From: Mytilinidion resinicola
Taxonomy: Eukaryota; Ascomycota; Dothideomycetes; Mytilinidiales; Mytilinidiaceae
NCBI RefSeq assembly: GCF_010093595.1
Contig: NW_022985451.1
Span: forward strand, 954,360-1,018,359
Direction of reading: 5' to 3'
DNA: 64,000 nt
Below, one piece after another: positions 1-11,643 of this stretch. Under the pieces are notes generated by a model. The model saw nothing but the letters and a program-made list of their open reading frames with translations, did no database searches and was not told where the DNA came from. Each line of letters starts with the position of its first letter. Positions within the stretch are counted from its first letter, which is position 1. A program made the translations under genes and the position numbers.

Positions 1-711
1 ATTAAACGACCCCACAAGGAGGATGAATCTCTGCGGCTAAAGTGGGTCGCGCTTTGACCACCTTGTACCCAAAGACGACAACTACTCCTCCACGCACACT
101 CCCCCCAATGCCACCACGAACTATGTGCCGCCTCGTTGCTAGCATAGTGCTAAAACATATCCTTTATGACTACGAAAGAAGAGCTAATTCTTAACTCTAG
201 GATGAGACCTCTCCTCGAGCTCTCCACCATGTCTCCGCCAGAAGTCAACCATCCACAACGAATTCATTACAGATTATTGCTTACATAGAGAATTATCGTC
301 ACGAGAGACATGATACAGTAGGATTTCTCACATAACCGTGCTTGAAAGAGACCAAGGCTTTAGCTTTGAGAACGGACCGGAATGATGGCCTTCTCCGCAG
401 CTACTGAAGCCTCCCAGTGCTATTATTGGTACTAAAAGCCTTTGAGGGCCTCTTTTGACTCTTGTCATCGGCTCGCTGTCCTTTTGTGTAGTCTTTCTTT
501 GTCTTCTTATTATCAGTTTTTCCAAACTCTTTGAAGTCCGGCAAGAGTCTATTGTTGGCTAGGACAAAGAGAATTGTTCTCCGCATATACTCCTCGCTTC
601 GTTGCTGATGGACTGTACAAACCTCCTTCGAAGTTTGACTTGGAATATCTATTTCCGATCATCCTGAATTAGGCCATCAATCCCATCCAACCCAAAATCA
701 AAAACATCACG
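1..711. other. Non-coding stretch upstream of the first SET gene
   Basis: No supportable gene is seen here. The last 150-170 bases form the promoter of the SET gene that starts at 712. The segment near 541-610 resembles 2590-2655, upstream of the second SET copy (shared core TTGTTCTCCGCATA), so the tandem duplication that made the two genes seems to have included part of the promoter. Confidence 0.6.
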
Positions 712-1635
712 ATGTCTAGGCAAGAGAGGGTTGTATGGCACAGAGGCGAAGATCCCTCTGCCTCTTTTCCGTGCATAAAAAATGGGAAAGCAGACAAGGC
801 TCGGAACAAGGGTGTAAAACGCAGACGCCCTGCACAAATGGACCGTTATTCTTTCGCCAAGGCCGCGTGGACAACAAACCGACCAACCAATTGGCCGAAT
901 AACACACCATGGCCTCCAAATAAGGTAGCGGATCTTCTCACAGCTGATACAACCCCCAATGATCCCAGCCGGCCCAGGTGCGTCGGCCCGTTCCTCTGGG
1001 AAGAGATAAATTGCAACGAAGGCTACCAAAATTGTGACCACACATTCGACCAATGGATACAAAGCGGCATAGATTGGCAACCTCGGTTTGAGCTAAGGGA
1101 TTTACCCATAGCAGGTACCGGAGTCTGGACTAAAGTGGATTGGAACAACAACGACATACTCGGATGCTACACCGGCCATGTGATACCACCACAAGTTTCA
1201 GAGAACGATGCCACGACCGGAGCCGACGGGGGATCAAAATATATCCTGAAAATGGCAATCGGTCCGCGGCCCGGACGGCTGAGGACACGGACAAGTCCTA
1301 ACTGGCCGAAGGCCGACATCGACTCGGAGTGGACCGGCAATTGGACTCGCTTTGTCAATCATAGCTGTGAACCGAACGCTCGATTTTGGCCTTACAGGGT
1401 GGGCAACCACCTTGTAATGGTAGTCGAAGCCGTGGAAGAGATACTCGCAGGCACAGAGATCACTGCTGACTACGGCAAGGAATACCTCGCCCGTTACGGG
1501 CCACATTGCCTCTGTGGCGCTCGAGGATGCAGAGACAGGAAAAAGTTTAAGAAAGCTCAAGCAGAAGCGAAGAAGAAAGCAAAGCAGCAAGCAGCACAGA
1601 AGAAGGCTAAGGCTGCTGCACGACGGCGGCAGTGA
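712..1635 (+). CDS. SET-domain protein (putative protein lysine methyltransferase)
   Basis: Single-exon gene of 307 residues. The SET domain runs from about residue 115 to 275. It opens with a RFELRDLPIAGTGVW segment, has the cofactor-pocket motif RFVNHSCEPNARF, then the catalytic-region motif EITADYGKEYL, and ends in a short Cys cluster (CLCGARGCR) like a post-SET zinc site. The last 30 or so residues are almost all Lys, Ala and Gln, suggesting a basic nuclear or nucleic-acid-binding tail. The start is the first ATG of the frame and fits the promoter spacing. The family methylates protein lysines using S-adenosylmethionine; the substrate cannot be read from sequence. A diverged tandem paralogue lies 1.1 kb downstream. 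Confidence 0.85.
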   Translation: MSRQERVVWHRGEDPSASFPCIKNGKADKARNKGVKRRRPAQMDRYSFAKAAWTTNRPTNWPNNTPWPPNKVADLLTADTTPNDPSRPRCVGPFLWEEINCNEGYQNCDHTFDQWIQSGIDWQPRFELRDLPIAGTGVWTKVDWNNNDILGCYTGHVIPPQVSENDATTGADGGSKYILKMAIGPRPGRLRTRTSPNWPKADIDSEWTGNWTRFVNHSCEPNARFWPYRVGNHLVMVVEAVEEILAGTEITADYGKEYLARYGPHCLCGARGCRDRKKFKKAQAEAKKKAKQQAAQKKAKAAARRRQ

Positions 1636-2139
1636 GATCTGAAGGTGAGCTATGAGGTAATTAAACTACTTTCGATAGAAGAGATAAACTGAATATTCAT
1701 TTCCTACGACATCTCCCGCAAAGTGTTTTAAATTGTGTGAGTTTCTGCTATTACGGGACCAGATAGATCCAAATATGTAGTATGTGGCGTTGAAACTCAG
1801 CTTCAACTTCGTTGACTGAGTGTTTAATTGTCAAGTCAATTCTGACCATATATCTTCCACCGCCTACTAAAGTCACTAGACTATGTTCAGGTATTTCGCC
1901 TTTCTCTATACTACTGCTATTGCTCATGCTCGCATCCGTAAACAATTCTACGCAAGAACGGCCCACTCAGTGAAGCGGCCTGCTTCCAACCACGCGGTTA
2001 TGATCACCTTTCCTAGGGCGACGAGTACCGGCGAGTCGGAGTTGCAGTCATCAAAGCAGATTTATCCATTGAAGATCTCATGGGCATGGGCTGGACACGG
2101 CGTAGGGTGACAATCGTTTGAATTGAGCGGCATGACCGT
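1636..2139. other. Non-coding spacer between the SET paralogues
   Basis: No gene can be supported. The sequence is the 3' flank of the first SET gene followed by unassigned DNA leading into an ankyrin-like relic. Confidence 0.5.
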
Positions 2140-2391
2140 GTGCAAGAGCCTTCTAAATGTTCAGAAAGATTGAGAGTCGGGATGTCTCGAGTCGTTCCTG
2201 GATCTCCGGCAACTTATATATGTCTGACGGGGCATGCAGAAGTAGCAGACCGTTTGATAATGATCGAAGGCGCCGACGTCAACGCTCAAAGGTGGAATGT
2301 ACGGCAACGCGCTGTAGTATGCTTGAACTATGGAATTGGTTCGGCACAGCGGGTTCCTCGCCACGCAGGGACGGACGTTAAAGAAGATTAA
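2140..2391 (+). pseudogene. Possible ankyrin-repeat relic
   Basis: A short open stretch of 83 codons contains a segment reading GHAEVADRLIMIEGADVNAQ, which matches the second half of a canonical ankyrin repeat (GHxEVVxLLLxxGADVNAQ). Nothing on either side continues the repeat array, and no start codon or intron context makes it a gene. It is most simply a fragment of a decayed ankyrin-repeat gene, a family that is abundant and fast-evolving in fungi. A chance match cannot be excluded. Confidence 0.4.
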
Positions 2392-2487
2392 CAGACCAGC
2401 GATTATTTTATAAGTCGCGGGGGAGAGATTTAAGATGCTTGAGGAGTAAAGACTTCTCGGCACGGTGGGTTTCTCGTCACGCAGGAC
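2341..2487. repeat. Short direct repeat differing by transitions
   Basis: About 31 bases at 2341-2372 (tcggcacagcgggttcctcg...) recur at 2457-2487 (tcggcacggtgggtttctcg...). The four or so differences in the aligned part are all transitions, three of them C to T in the second copy. It is too short to classify. Confidence 0.5.
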
Positions 2488-2776
2488 ATTATGTATCTTC
2501 TTTGTCTTGTGTAGTATCCTTCTTGTTCTATTGTCCGACTTCGCTTTATCCTCCTATCAATTGTTAGAAGCTGAGCAAGAATCCGAATTGATGGGTGACT
2601 CTAGACAAAGACCATTGTTCTCCGCATACCTCCTCGATCACTGATCAACGATACAGCCCTCTTTTGAAATCATGCTTGATTGCAAAGCCACGCACATTCT
2701 CGCATATCTCAGATCTTAGGGAAGGTACGAGAACAATTAGCTGTAAGTAGAAATCAGTGCTCCAAAACAATTTACA

Positions 2777-3675
2777 ACGTCAGGACGCGGCGGCCTCAAA
2801 AAAGACACCTTCGAATACTGGCTCGACAAAACCGTCGGGACCAAGGCCATCGCCCGCAATGCCCCGGTCGACGGAACAACCATCACACCCCGCCGCTTCG
2901 AGGCCCTCGAGTTCGCCAAAACAGAGTGGAAGAAGTCACCGTGGCCACCTAAGGCCGAGCCACCCCCGGGCTGGCCCGCAGGCAAGTGGCCCCTAAGAAT
3001 CTACAAACATTACTAGCCGCTGACAACGGCAAAGACCTGCACTGTCTCGGGGAATCCCTGTGGGATGATGCTATGTGTCCCGCCGCCCGCGGCAACCTCA
3101 ACTGCGGCCACGAATTCCAGGACTGGCTGTCCGGCGGCCTCGACTGGACCTCCCGCTTCGAGCTCCGCGCCACTCCCCTAGGCGTCGGCGTCTTCGCCAA
3201 AACGCAGTGGCAGAGGGGCCAGATACTAGGCGCCTACACCGGGCGCGTGATCCCGGCGCCAGACGGAAAGAAGAAAAAGTCGCTGGCGTATTGTCTGAAC
3301 ATCCCCATTGGTAAGCGAGCATCGAAGCGTGGTAAGAGTCGGCATGATGAGGCGTGGCCAAAAGCGATGATTGATGCGGAGACAAAGGGTAATTGGACGC
3401 GGTTTATCAACCATAATTGTGATGCTAATACGCATTTTGAGTACTTTAGGGTCGGGAAGCAGATTGTGATGGTGCTGGAGGCGACGAGGACGATTGATGC
3501 TGATACGGAGATCACGACGGATTATGGGGAGGGGTATTTTGAGCAGGCGGGGTTTGGGTGTCGCTGCTGGAGTAAGAGTTGTATGAGTAAAAAGTTTCCG
3601 AAGCAAAGGATTGAGAAGAGGAGGAGTGTCACCAGTGGGTGTCTTGAAGCGGACATGTCGAGACGTCGAAGTTAA
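2777..3675 (+). pseudogene. Second SET-domain paralogue, apparently frameshifted
   Basis: The SET core (2986-3675) is intact and clearly a tandem copy of the gene at 712: RFELRATPLGVGVF, then RFINHNCDANTHF, EITTDYGEGYF and a Cys-rich end. That open stretch begins with GTG, not ATG. Its missing N-terminal part lies just upstream in another frame (2747-2998, including FAKTEWKKSPWPPK, matching the FAKxxW...PWPP region of copy 1). The two frames meet at about 2981-2990, where copy 1 reads NKVADLL and this copy would read GKVAPKNLQTLL if one base were added. No ATG opens the upstream frame after the stop at 2744; the position equivalent to the copy 1 start reads ACG. Either this is a recent pseudogene, or there is an assembly error or an undetected 5' exon. 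The NHSC motif has become NHNC. Confidence 0.6.
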
Positions 3676-4139
3676 GATGATGGCAAGCCGGTCAGAGTAA
3701 CCTTCGTACAGGCAGGCAGATAGATACCTTTCAATGTTTAAAGGTAAGCTATTAGCGGGTAATCACTGCCTCTTTCTTTTTTTGGAGGCTTTTGGCCTGC
3801 GAGGTAGGTCCGAGATGTCGGTCATGACTGGCTCATTCCTAATGTTCTTCTTGTATTGTTGAGAGATGTTCATTAGCAAGTACTGTCTAATAAACTTGGG
3901 TATCGTATCTCTTATGTTCAGTTCTTTGGTTCCTCACTGCCCTTAACCCCACAAAGATGAATCATTTGAGCAACCATTCAATTTACATTGCTCATACCCA
4001 TGAGAGGTTATATACAAATGCTCACACCAAATGCCCCGCATCCAAATGCCCATCAAAATAACCAAAGAAACAAGCGCACTCATCAAGTATATACAAAAAT
4101 GCAGTCAACGTACACTACAATGTTAATTTCCACAACCTT
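3676..4139. other. Convergent intergenic region
   Basis: Shared 3' flank of the second SET copy (plus strand) and the metalloprotease (minus strand). It is T-rich around 3770-3785. No gene or structured element is seen. Confidence 0.6.
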
Positions 4140-5043
4140 CTAACTCGCAACCTGCCTGTTGCGGCGGTACTTGTTGAAGGCAGTGTTCATGCGGGCACCT
4201 TGTTGAGGGGTGAACTCGTGCGAGCAGTCGGTGTAGTCCATGAAGTTCCAGACGGGGTCGTTGCCAGGATTGGCGGGGCAAGTATCAATTACCGGGCAGC
4301 TCTCGACGTTGCCAGTGATAGTCTCGTGCGAGTAGGAGGGCTGCGCCTGCTGGGGAGTGTCCTCAACGTAGTCGTTGGGTTCGGAGCAGCCGCCTTGGAA
4401 GGTGTGGTAGAGACCGAACCAGTGGCCGACTAAATCGCGAATCAGTGAGCATGAAGTATGAGAGGGTTGGGTGGGAATGATTTGACTTACCTTCATGGGA
4501 GGGAGTTCCACTGATCGGGTCGAGCGCGGCAGAGAGGGGAAGATGGCAGCCATCGCCAGTGAGATCATCCTCCGTAATCGTGTCTGTGCCGTTGCTTTGG
4601 TCCAAGCCAATTGGCAGAGAGCACACGCCGCTGCCGAAGCCTTCTCCGGCGTAGATGTTCACGTCGTGGTAGCTGCCTTTGTGGAGAGCCTTGCCCTTCT
4701 CTGGCTTCTCGAAATCGATGTCATTAGCCCACGCCGCATTGACAATGATGTCAACGGGCTGGGTGTTGAAGTGGATGCCGTAGATGCCGTATGCGGCATT
4801 CATGTGGTCGATCTGCTTCCAGAGGCCGTCGACAATGGAGTTGTTGGCGTCGGACCACTCGCTGACGAGGAGATGGTAGTATAGGTCGACCTCGATGGTA
4901 TCCCGGCGCATATTCGCCATGCTGCGCTTCATTTCTTCCTTGGAGATGCTGAGGATGTCACGGTCGTAGTCTTCATTGTCACAGAAAGCGGAAGCGAGGG
5001 AAGCTGCGGAAGCGAGGCTCAAAAGAGTAGTGCTGAACTTCAT
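4140..5043 (-). CDS. Secreted M43 (pappalysin-like) zinc metalloprotease
   Basis: Two exons: 5043-4491 and 4429-4140, intron 4490-4430 (61 nt, GTAAGT..TTTAG), giving 280 residues. The N-terminus is a clear signal peptide (MKFSTTLLSLASAASLASA, then FCDNED), so the protein should be secreted. The zinc site HEVGHWFGLYH (HExxHxxGxxH) is rebuilt exactly across the splice, since the intron splits the Val codon after HE. A Met-turn region follows (WNFMDYTDC), and paired cysteines typical of the fungal MEP1-like group are present. Length and order match fungal extracellular M43 proteases such as Coccidioides Mep1. The likely role is breakdown of extracellular protein. The downstream half is also open through the intron in another frame, so a single-ORF call would miss the join. 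Confidence 0.92.
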
Positions 5044-8000
5044 TGTGAATAGATGCGAGGCTGAACGAAAGGTAAAACAGAAAGAGTATTAGGAATTGAA
5101 ACGCGTTGGAATGATGTGATGGGTGGATACTCGACGGGGAAACACCCGCAGGTATATATCCTAGATTCAAAATGAAAGGTAAAGCAGCCCCCATCAGCGG
5201 ACACACTTCAACCTTGGCTAGAGGCTCTGCACAGTGCAACCTACTCACACGGGCAACGCCAATGCCACTGATGAGCCACCACAAGAAATGAAGCTCCGGC
5301 ACTAGGAGCCCTACAGCCTGGCGGCTACTCTGGGGTCTGAGCTCCGCATGTAGCATCACTGCCCTTGTAGGGCGGCCGTTTGCTAAGAAGGACTCAGATC
5401 ACTACTCGTTTCGTCAGGCTGGTGCCAGTAATTGGGCGGCCGTTTACGGGGGGCCCTTCATGCGAGCTTGGTGGTTGGTCGGCGAGGGGGCTAAGTAACC
5501 CTCACTGCCTCCTGCTGGGTGCCTGACCCGCGCACCGCGCTCGTGGACCACTCAAGGATGACGCTCCCTTGTCACTCTGCGTGCGTCCAGGCATGCATGT
5601 CTTTGGCGTACAAAATATCGTGCCGGGGCAGTTGAAGCCGAGATTTAGAATCGAAGTGGGTAGTCTCAACGGCAGCGCCGGAAGGATCATGATACTGGAG
5701 GCTGCGGAGTCCAACGTTACGTTGATGCCGTGTTCACTGCTCTATCGTGCGCGTACTCCGAATACAGGTAGGTATATCCCCGCGTGATGATCAACGGTTA
5801 ATATCAAGAAATGGGAGGAGCAAGTCCCGGGTACTTTGCGGGCGAGGTTGAAACAGAGATGAAGCTTGAAGGGCCAATCGCATCAGGAGCAATGCGGCCC
5901 CCACGGCAGTCTGAGACGATCGAGGGGCGCCACCGAGGGCCGATTGGCAGAGTGCCGGTAAAGTCGAGCCAAGCTTTCCCGGCCCGAAAGATGGGCGGCA
6001 TGGCTTGAGGCTGTTCACTCAAGTGCCACACTTGCGTCTATTCTTAGCTGGCCGCCACCCGACCTCCCTCTGCCTCTCTACACGTCACGACCACACTACT
6101 ACCACAGCCTTACCGATAGCACTACGGATAGCACCACTGATGACGGCTATATTCAGTGAGGCTGTCCGACGCGTAGTACATTCCTTCATGCCAAGACCGC
6201 GTGGGCGATTGTCCCCTGCCCACTTGCTGGGGAGACGCGTGCTGCAAACAAGCATCGAATCGAAGAAAATCAGACACCAAAGAACCGCATCTCAAAGGAG
6301 CCGCTTCTTTACATTCGCTCACTCGCTAACTCACCAACTCGCTAATCCTAGAGACGAAGGATTCTACCTTTTCACGCTCCTCCTCGCTCGCCTTCGCTCC
6401 TTTAATCACCAGTTCATCGCCACGAGCTGTTCCCTTGTGGCATTTCGCCCGAGGCGCGTTTCATCCCTCTTGTGATGCTGTGTCATGTCCACACTACCTA
6501 GTCGACTGTCAGCCCGCCCGAAGTCTTGGCGCACCCATTTGCCGTATTCTATATTCCCCTGTCAGCGATTTTCATGCCCCCATACATACTTTGATTTAAA
6601 CCCTAATTCTTTTTGAGCTGGCTACGCAAGCTTCAGTCATTATACATCCTGGCGCCGACCGGACATCATGCCTTGCGGCTGAAAATTACTGTGCGGAACT
6701 CGCAGACCGCCCAAACGCGTCCGTGAAGAGCCGATTGCTTCGCCGAAACGTCGCTATACTTACCTTTAATACAGCCTCAACCACATGCTCGGCTGTAATC
6801 CGAGCTCACGTGCTTTCAAAGGAGCGGTTAAGGTAACACTCTTCACTTTCTCCTGTTAGCTGTGCTACCACCCTATAGCAAGACTGCTGCGACACTTACA
6901 AGTAAGTCAAAAGGATTCAAGTAACCTTCCTATATGCACATAAACCTAGCATAAGGTTCATTACATGGATTGGTTTCTTACCTTGAAAGAAGCAGATCTA
7001 CAATGCACTGTTCATACGAAGGTAAGCCTGTTGGATTGGAGACTTAGCCGTCTCTTTTCATCAATCACTCTTCGGACCCCACAATCTGACAGAGGAAGCG
7101 ATCGACCATGTCGTCTGTGCGGTAATCAGCATGTGGGTGTTGCGGAAAGATTCCCTATTCGGGCCCCCAGCAGCGGCCTCTGCCGGAAGTGGACGTCTCT
7201 ACAGGAACTCCGCAATATTCGATGATTCTAGGAATGTAATCCTCCAGCTACACCTGGGTCAGGAGTGTGGCCAGAGTCACCGGATATCACTGCTGCGCAC
7301 TTGTATTCGAGACATTCTGACCGCTTAAACAGAAATATGTCGTATTCAAGCCTCCCCATGGCATGATTCCAAACACGTAGAATCCTTCGAGTTTCAGTCA
7401 CAGTTATCATCTTAGCATACGGCTTCGAAACACCTCTAGGGTACGTTTTATGTCTACACAGCCTCGCGAATGGTCCGGGTGCGAAGTATTCGACTAGCTC
7501 CGAGCCCCGAGTCCTAGACTGGCAGCAGCAAAAGGGATCAGCAACAGTACGGCACGCTCACCACACCTTCGAATCCTCCAGACTCCAATAACCCGACATG
7601 TCTAAACTTTATGATTGCCATCTTCAAGATCATCGCTACATTGTATTGTTCAGATCCCTATATTCGCGTACGAGTCTTGATCCGTACTTTTTCCGCGCTT
7701 CGAATCCTCCTTGTGCAACAGTCTATACAGCATCCCACACCTATCCCCACACCGTTATCACGAGTTGCAGACATCGGAACGGCTGGTTTTGCTCGCGCTC
7801 CCTAGGAAGTTCGAAGGAATTTATGAGCGTCACATCCGATCGTAGCTTTACAGCAGGGCTGCCCGTCGATCTGAATATAGGCTGTAGAGTTTGTGTGCCG
7901 TCGACGAACAACGCATAGCAATGCTTCCGAACCTGCCTCTCTTGGATATTTGGCTGTTACTGATGGTGGTGGTATGGTGGTGTCGCTGGACGGACATCAC

Positions 8001-8993
8001 AAACCCAGACTGGACGAAGAAGGATTCAGTGGCGTATGCGGACTTCAAAGCCTAATGTGGTAACAGTGATCGGGTTTCCAGAGCAAAAGGATTGCTGAAG
8101 CCGGTGATGTCGAGGGAGTGGCGAAGATGGTGTTACGTTGCAGTGGGTTAGTAGGCCTGCTCAGCGTGAGTGCCGCCATCGAAGCTTCCCCTTATCTCTA
8201 TTGATTCCGAGCTAGTCTTGAACGTGGTTTTGCGGTATGTTTGGGAAATCATACTAATTGTGTGAAGAAACAGCTTCGTACGCGCCTGGGGCTCGCAGCC
8301 TTTATTGACCTTTCTAGCTCTTCTCATACCTGCTGACCGCTCACGCCTTCTTGACTTAGTCGATAGCCCTACCACAGCGTCAAGGCGCATCCGGTGAACT
8401 AGCGCAGATTTGAAGCCACAGATGTAATAGGTAGGATTAGAACGGAGGAAGCCCTTTCCTGGACTGATTCTTACCAAAGCTGAGCTATAACTGTCAAAAG
8501 CAAGGTATCGAGAGGCGTTACTTTCCGGATTATCCCACTTCTGCGGCTGACTCTCGTGGCTTCCTTTCCGCGCTAGTTCACCGGATGCGCCTACACGCTG
8601 TATGCATGCGTGGGCTTTCAAAACATCCAACAAATCCATCTTGTTCAACGAAATCCAACCCAGTCTTTCATATCAATAATTGTATTATTCTAGAAGTGTC
8701 GAGTGGACGTTCGACTACGGCTATAGTCCCGGGAAACCTTGAGAGAATAATTATGCAACCGGGTCAATATTTCCAACAATACTTTCGCATATAAGATACG
8801 ATAAAAAGTTACAAATAGTAAGAGCCAATGGTAGGAGTGCATCCGACACCAGCAGTGAACTGAGCGGTCCAGAATGATGGACAATTTTCATTTCCGATCA
8901 CAACTACACCTTAATTAACTGCTCGAGATTCGTATCTATACCCGTATCTTTGACTAACACGATCCTCACCCTCTCTAGCCACCAAAGCCCCAT
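5044..8993. other. About 4 kb without a supportable gene
   Basis: I found no open frame with recognisable domains, paired introns or family-like composition on either strand. The first 150 bases are the protease promoter. Two copies of GGGCGGCCGTTT occur near 5370-5445, about 70 bases apart. The rest has no clear tandem repeats or terminal inverted repeats. It may be old, mutated repeat DNA or long regulatory sequence. Confidence 0.5.
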
Positions 8994-10759
8994 TCAAGTA
9001 AAATACCGCCACTTGGCACTCCTCTCCCCATCCGCCAACTCATCCGTATCAATATCCTCCGGCCTAATCACCTCCCCCATCTCCCGATCCCTCCTCCGGT
9101 TCTCCATCTTCATCCACCCGCCCAACCACAGCGTAAACACAATACACACCAGATTACAGCAACACGTCGCAATCAGCGTCGGCACATACTTGGGCGCGTA
9201 CTGCTGCCTGAACGTCCCCGCCGACAGGATCCCCCCCAGATTGCCCAACCCCACCAGCAACCCCGTCGTCGCCGCCCGCGAGTTCTCGTTGAGGTTGTTG
9301 TTGTTGTGCCAGCTGTGCACGAGGCACGAGGGGATGTAGGCGCCCGAGGCCATCATGAAGCACGCGAAGTACGCGACGCCCTTGTTGGCGAGGACGTCGA
9401 TGGTCGCGAGGATGACCATGCCGACGCCGCTGACTAGGAGCGCGAAGACGATGTGGAATGTGCGCTCACGGAAGCGGTCACTGCTGTAGGTTACTAGCAG
9501 TAGGAATACGAAGCCGACGGCGTTTGGCGCGACAGTCCACAGGTTCGTCTTGACGACTGAATACCCCAGCCGAGCAACGATTTGCGGGAGGAAGTTGGCG
9601 GTCGTGGAGAAGGCGACAGGGTAGGTGAAGCTGATGACCATCCACGGGAAGAACTTCCACGTCTTCCAGTGCTGGAAGCACTCGCGGACGCTGAACTCGA
9701 CGCCGGTGGAGCTGGAGGAGTCGCGCAGGGAGCGGGCGCGCGCGGCAGCGCGTTCGGCGGGGGTTAGGAACCAGGCGGTGGATGGGGTAGCAGGGAGCCA
9801 CCAGAAAGCGGCGGTGCCGATGAGGACGGTCATGGCGCCTGGGGAATGTCAGAGGGGTTTGAAGAAGGGGAGGGAGAGGGAATGCACCTTCGATGATGAA
9901 TAGGAACTTCCACCCCTGAACTTGCGGATCGTTGATTTGGAAGACGCCGTACGAGATTAGACCGCTGAAGGCAGCGGCGAGGAGGGCGCTGCCGAAGAAG
10001 ATGGCGATGCGGAAGCCGAGTTCGCCGCGTGTATAGAAGAGGGTGAGGTAGAAGACGGTCCCGGCGAAGAAGCCGGCTTCGAAAGCACTACAGCATTTCA
10101 ATGAGTAACTTCGAAAGTAAAGAAAAGCGGACTTGGACGTCGTACCCAAGAAACAATCGAAGCACCACCATCCCAGCGAAATTGTAGGCGGCGCATTGGA
10201 GGAGTGCACATGCGCCCCAGCTGACCATGACTATATCCGGATATCAGCATCAATCATGCATTCTAAGGAAGGGCGGAGGGCTGTCTTACGTCCTGGAAGC
10301 ATGATCTTCCCCGACCATTTCTTCGTCAACATATTCAGTGGCAAATCGCATAGACCATTCGGAATATAGAACAGCAAGATCAAAAGCGAGTACTCTTCGC
10401 CTATGAAGTGGAGATCTTTGTCCATGCCGTCGGTCTTCGCGTTGCCGAGATTGCTGCGGTCCACGGAGTTGAAGAAGTACATCTGACGCTTATTAGCACT
10501 TCAGTTGCCATAAGGGGTTCTTAGGTGAACTTACCAACGAGAGAAATGGTAGCAGGTAGAAGTCGAGTTTCCGAACTAGAAGTAGTAATGTTAGAATGGA
10601 GACGAAGCTGGGTTGGAAGAAAGGCGGACCATATGACTTCTCCGCCGCCTTGTCGATATAGGCTACTGAGCTCCCCATATCATGGTCTGCTTCCGTCGCT
10701 GGAGGCGAGACCTGCTTGCTGTCGCCATCGAAGGCGTTCTTCTCTGATGAACCGAACAT
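8994..10759 (-). CDS. MFS transporter, Dal5/anion:cation symporter type
   Basis: Six exons on the minus strand: 10759-10630, 10575-10535, 10482-10290, 10230-10146, 10087-9888, 9838-8994, with introns of 49-58 nt. The phases close to give 497 residues, normal for the family. The first intron (54 nt, GTCCGC donor, CTAAC branch) is a multiple of three without stops, so its retention would stay in frame. Diagnostic segments are RKLDFYLLPFLSL, YFFNSVDRSNLGNAK, MVSWGACALLQCAA and FEAGFFAGT, with about 12 hydrophobic helices and a charged cytosolic tail. The family (allantoate, nicotinate, pantothenate and biotin-precursor carriers) imports small organic anions with protons at the plasma membrane. 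The start used is the ATG before FGSSEKNAF. It sits next to aromatic hydroxylase and amidase genes, suggesting uptake of a related substrate; the true substrate is unknown. Confidence 0.9.
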
Positions 10760-11643
10760 CGCCACGATACCTCTCAATTTCTCTTCGATGAAGTGCTTGA
10801 ATGGACGAGTCTCTTGAACCAAAACAAGATGAAGATAACAGATCGACAATAAGGGTCGGCAAACTAGACTTTTATATAGCCAAGAAGCTAAACTTTCCTC
10901 CTAGAAGATCAGTTCCAGAAACGCCACCGGTTCCTGAGGACGCGATAAGGTGCCACCACAGTGGTACGATAGATTAACTTTTGGCGTTGTGAAGCCCAGC
11001 CAAGAAGGACGTACGACCGTCGTCTTCTTGGTGGGCGTACCCTACAAAGGGCTCTCCTGTACAAGCGGCCATTATTGATAGAGTGCGATAGTGGATACTG
11101 CTGCGATATAACGAGAGTGGGGGGTTTGGTGATTGGGAGTACGCCTAAAAGCGTTGGTTGAAGATCAGCGGCTCCTTGCTGCCGATAGAACCAGCAAAGC
11201 GGATTTAACGAGTCCGACGGGTTGTCGTGACTAACGCGCGATGCGAGAATGGGGAAATCTGCTAAGTGCGCACTTTGACGCGCCCTTGGGAGGCTGATTC
11301 AAGTTGTGGATCAGATACCGAGGAAGTGGATGAGTGGAAGAAGGTTTAGGGACCTGGTTGCATGGCGCTCAAACGTAGAGGTGAGATTCGTTACCATATG
11401 GCCGGCGTTGGTACAGTAGACGCCACCATGCGCTACAGCTTCCGCGTTATTGGAGGAGCGTAGAGATCGAATCTTATGCTTACCTCGTCTCTACCTGTCT
11501 ATCACCAAAATCCTGACTTGGTAGTTTTCGTAAAGGAAATATGGTATTGTGCTTTATTCCAACCAAGTTCTATGCGGCCACCACATCTACTTTTTGGTAG
11601 TCTATATGCTCCACCCATATCCAACATGTGCCCAGTGACCCTC
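10760..11643. other. Intergenic region
   Basis: Promoter side of the transporter gene and 3' flank of the flavoprotein gene. No additional gene is seen on either strand. Confidence 0.6.

Noticed and set aside
6005..6475. Plus-strand open frame of 156 codons in the gene-poor region
   Set aside because: Ser/Arg/Leu-rich low-information protein with no motif; it looks like an open frame by chance in CT-rich DNA.
8148..8648. Minus-strand open frame of 166 codons
   Set aside because: No recognisable family, no promoter or splice context; kept out as unsupported.
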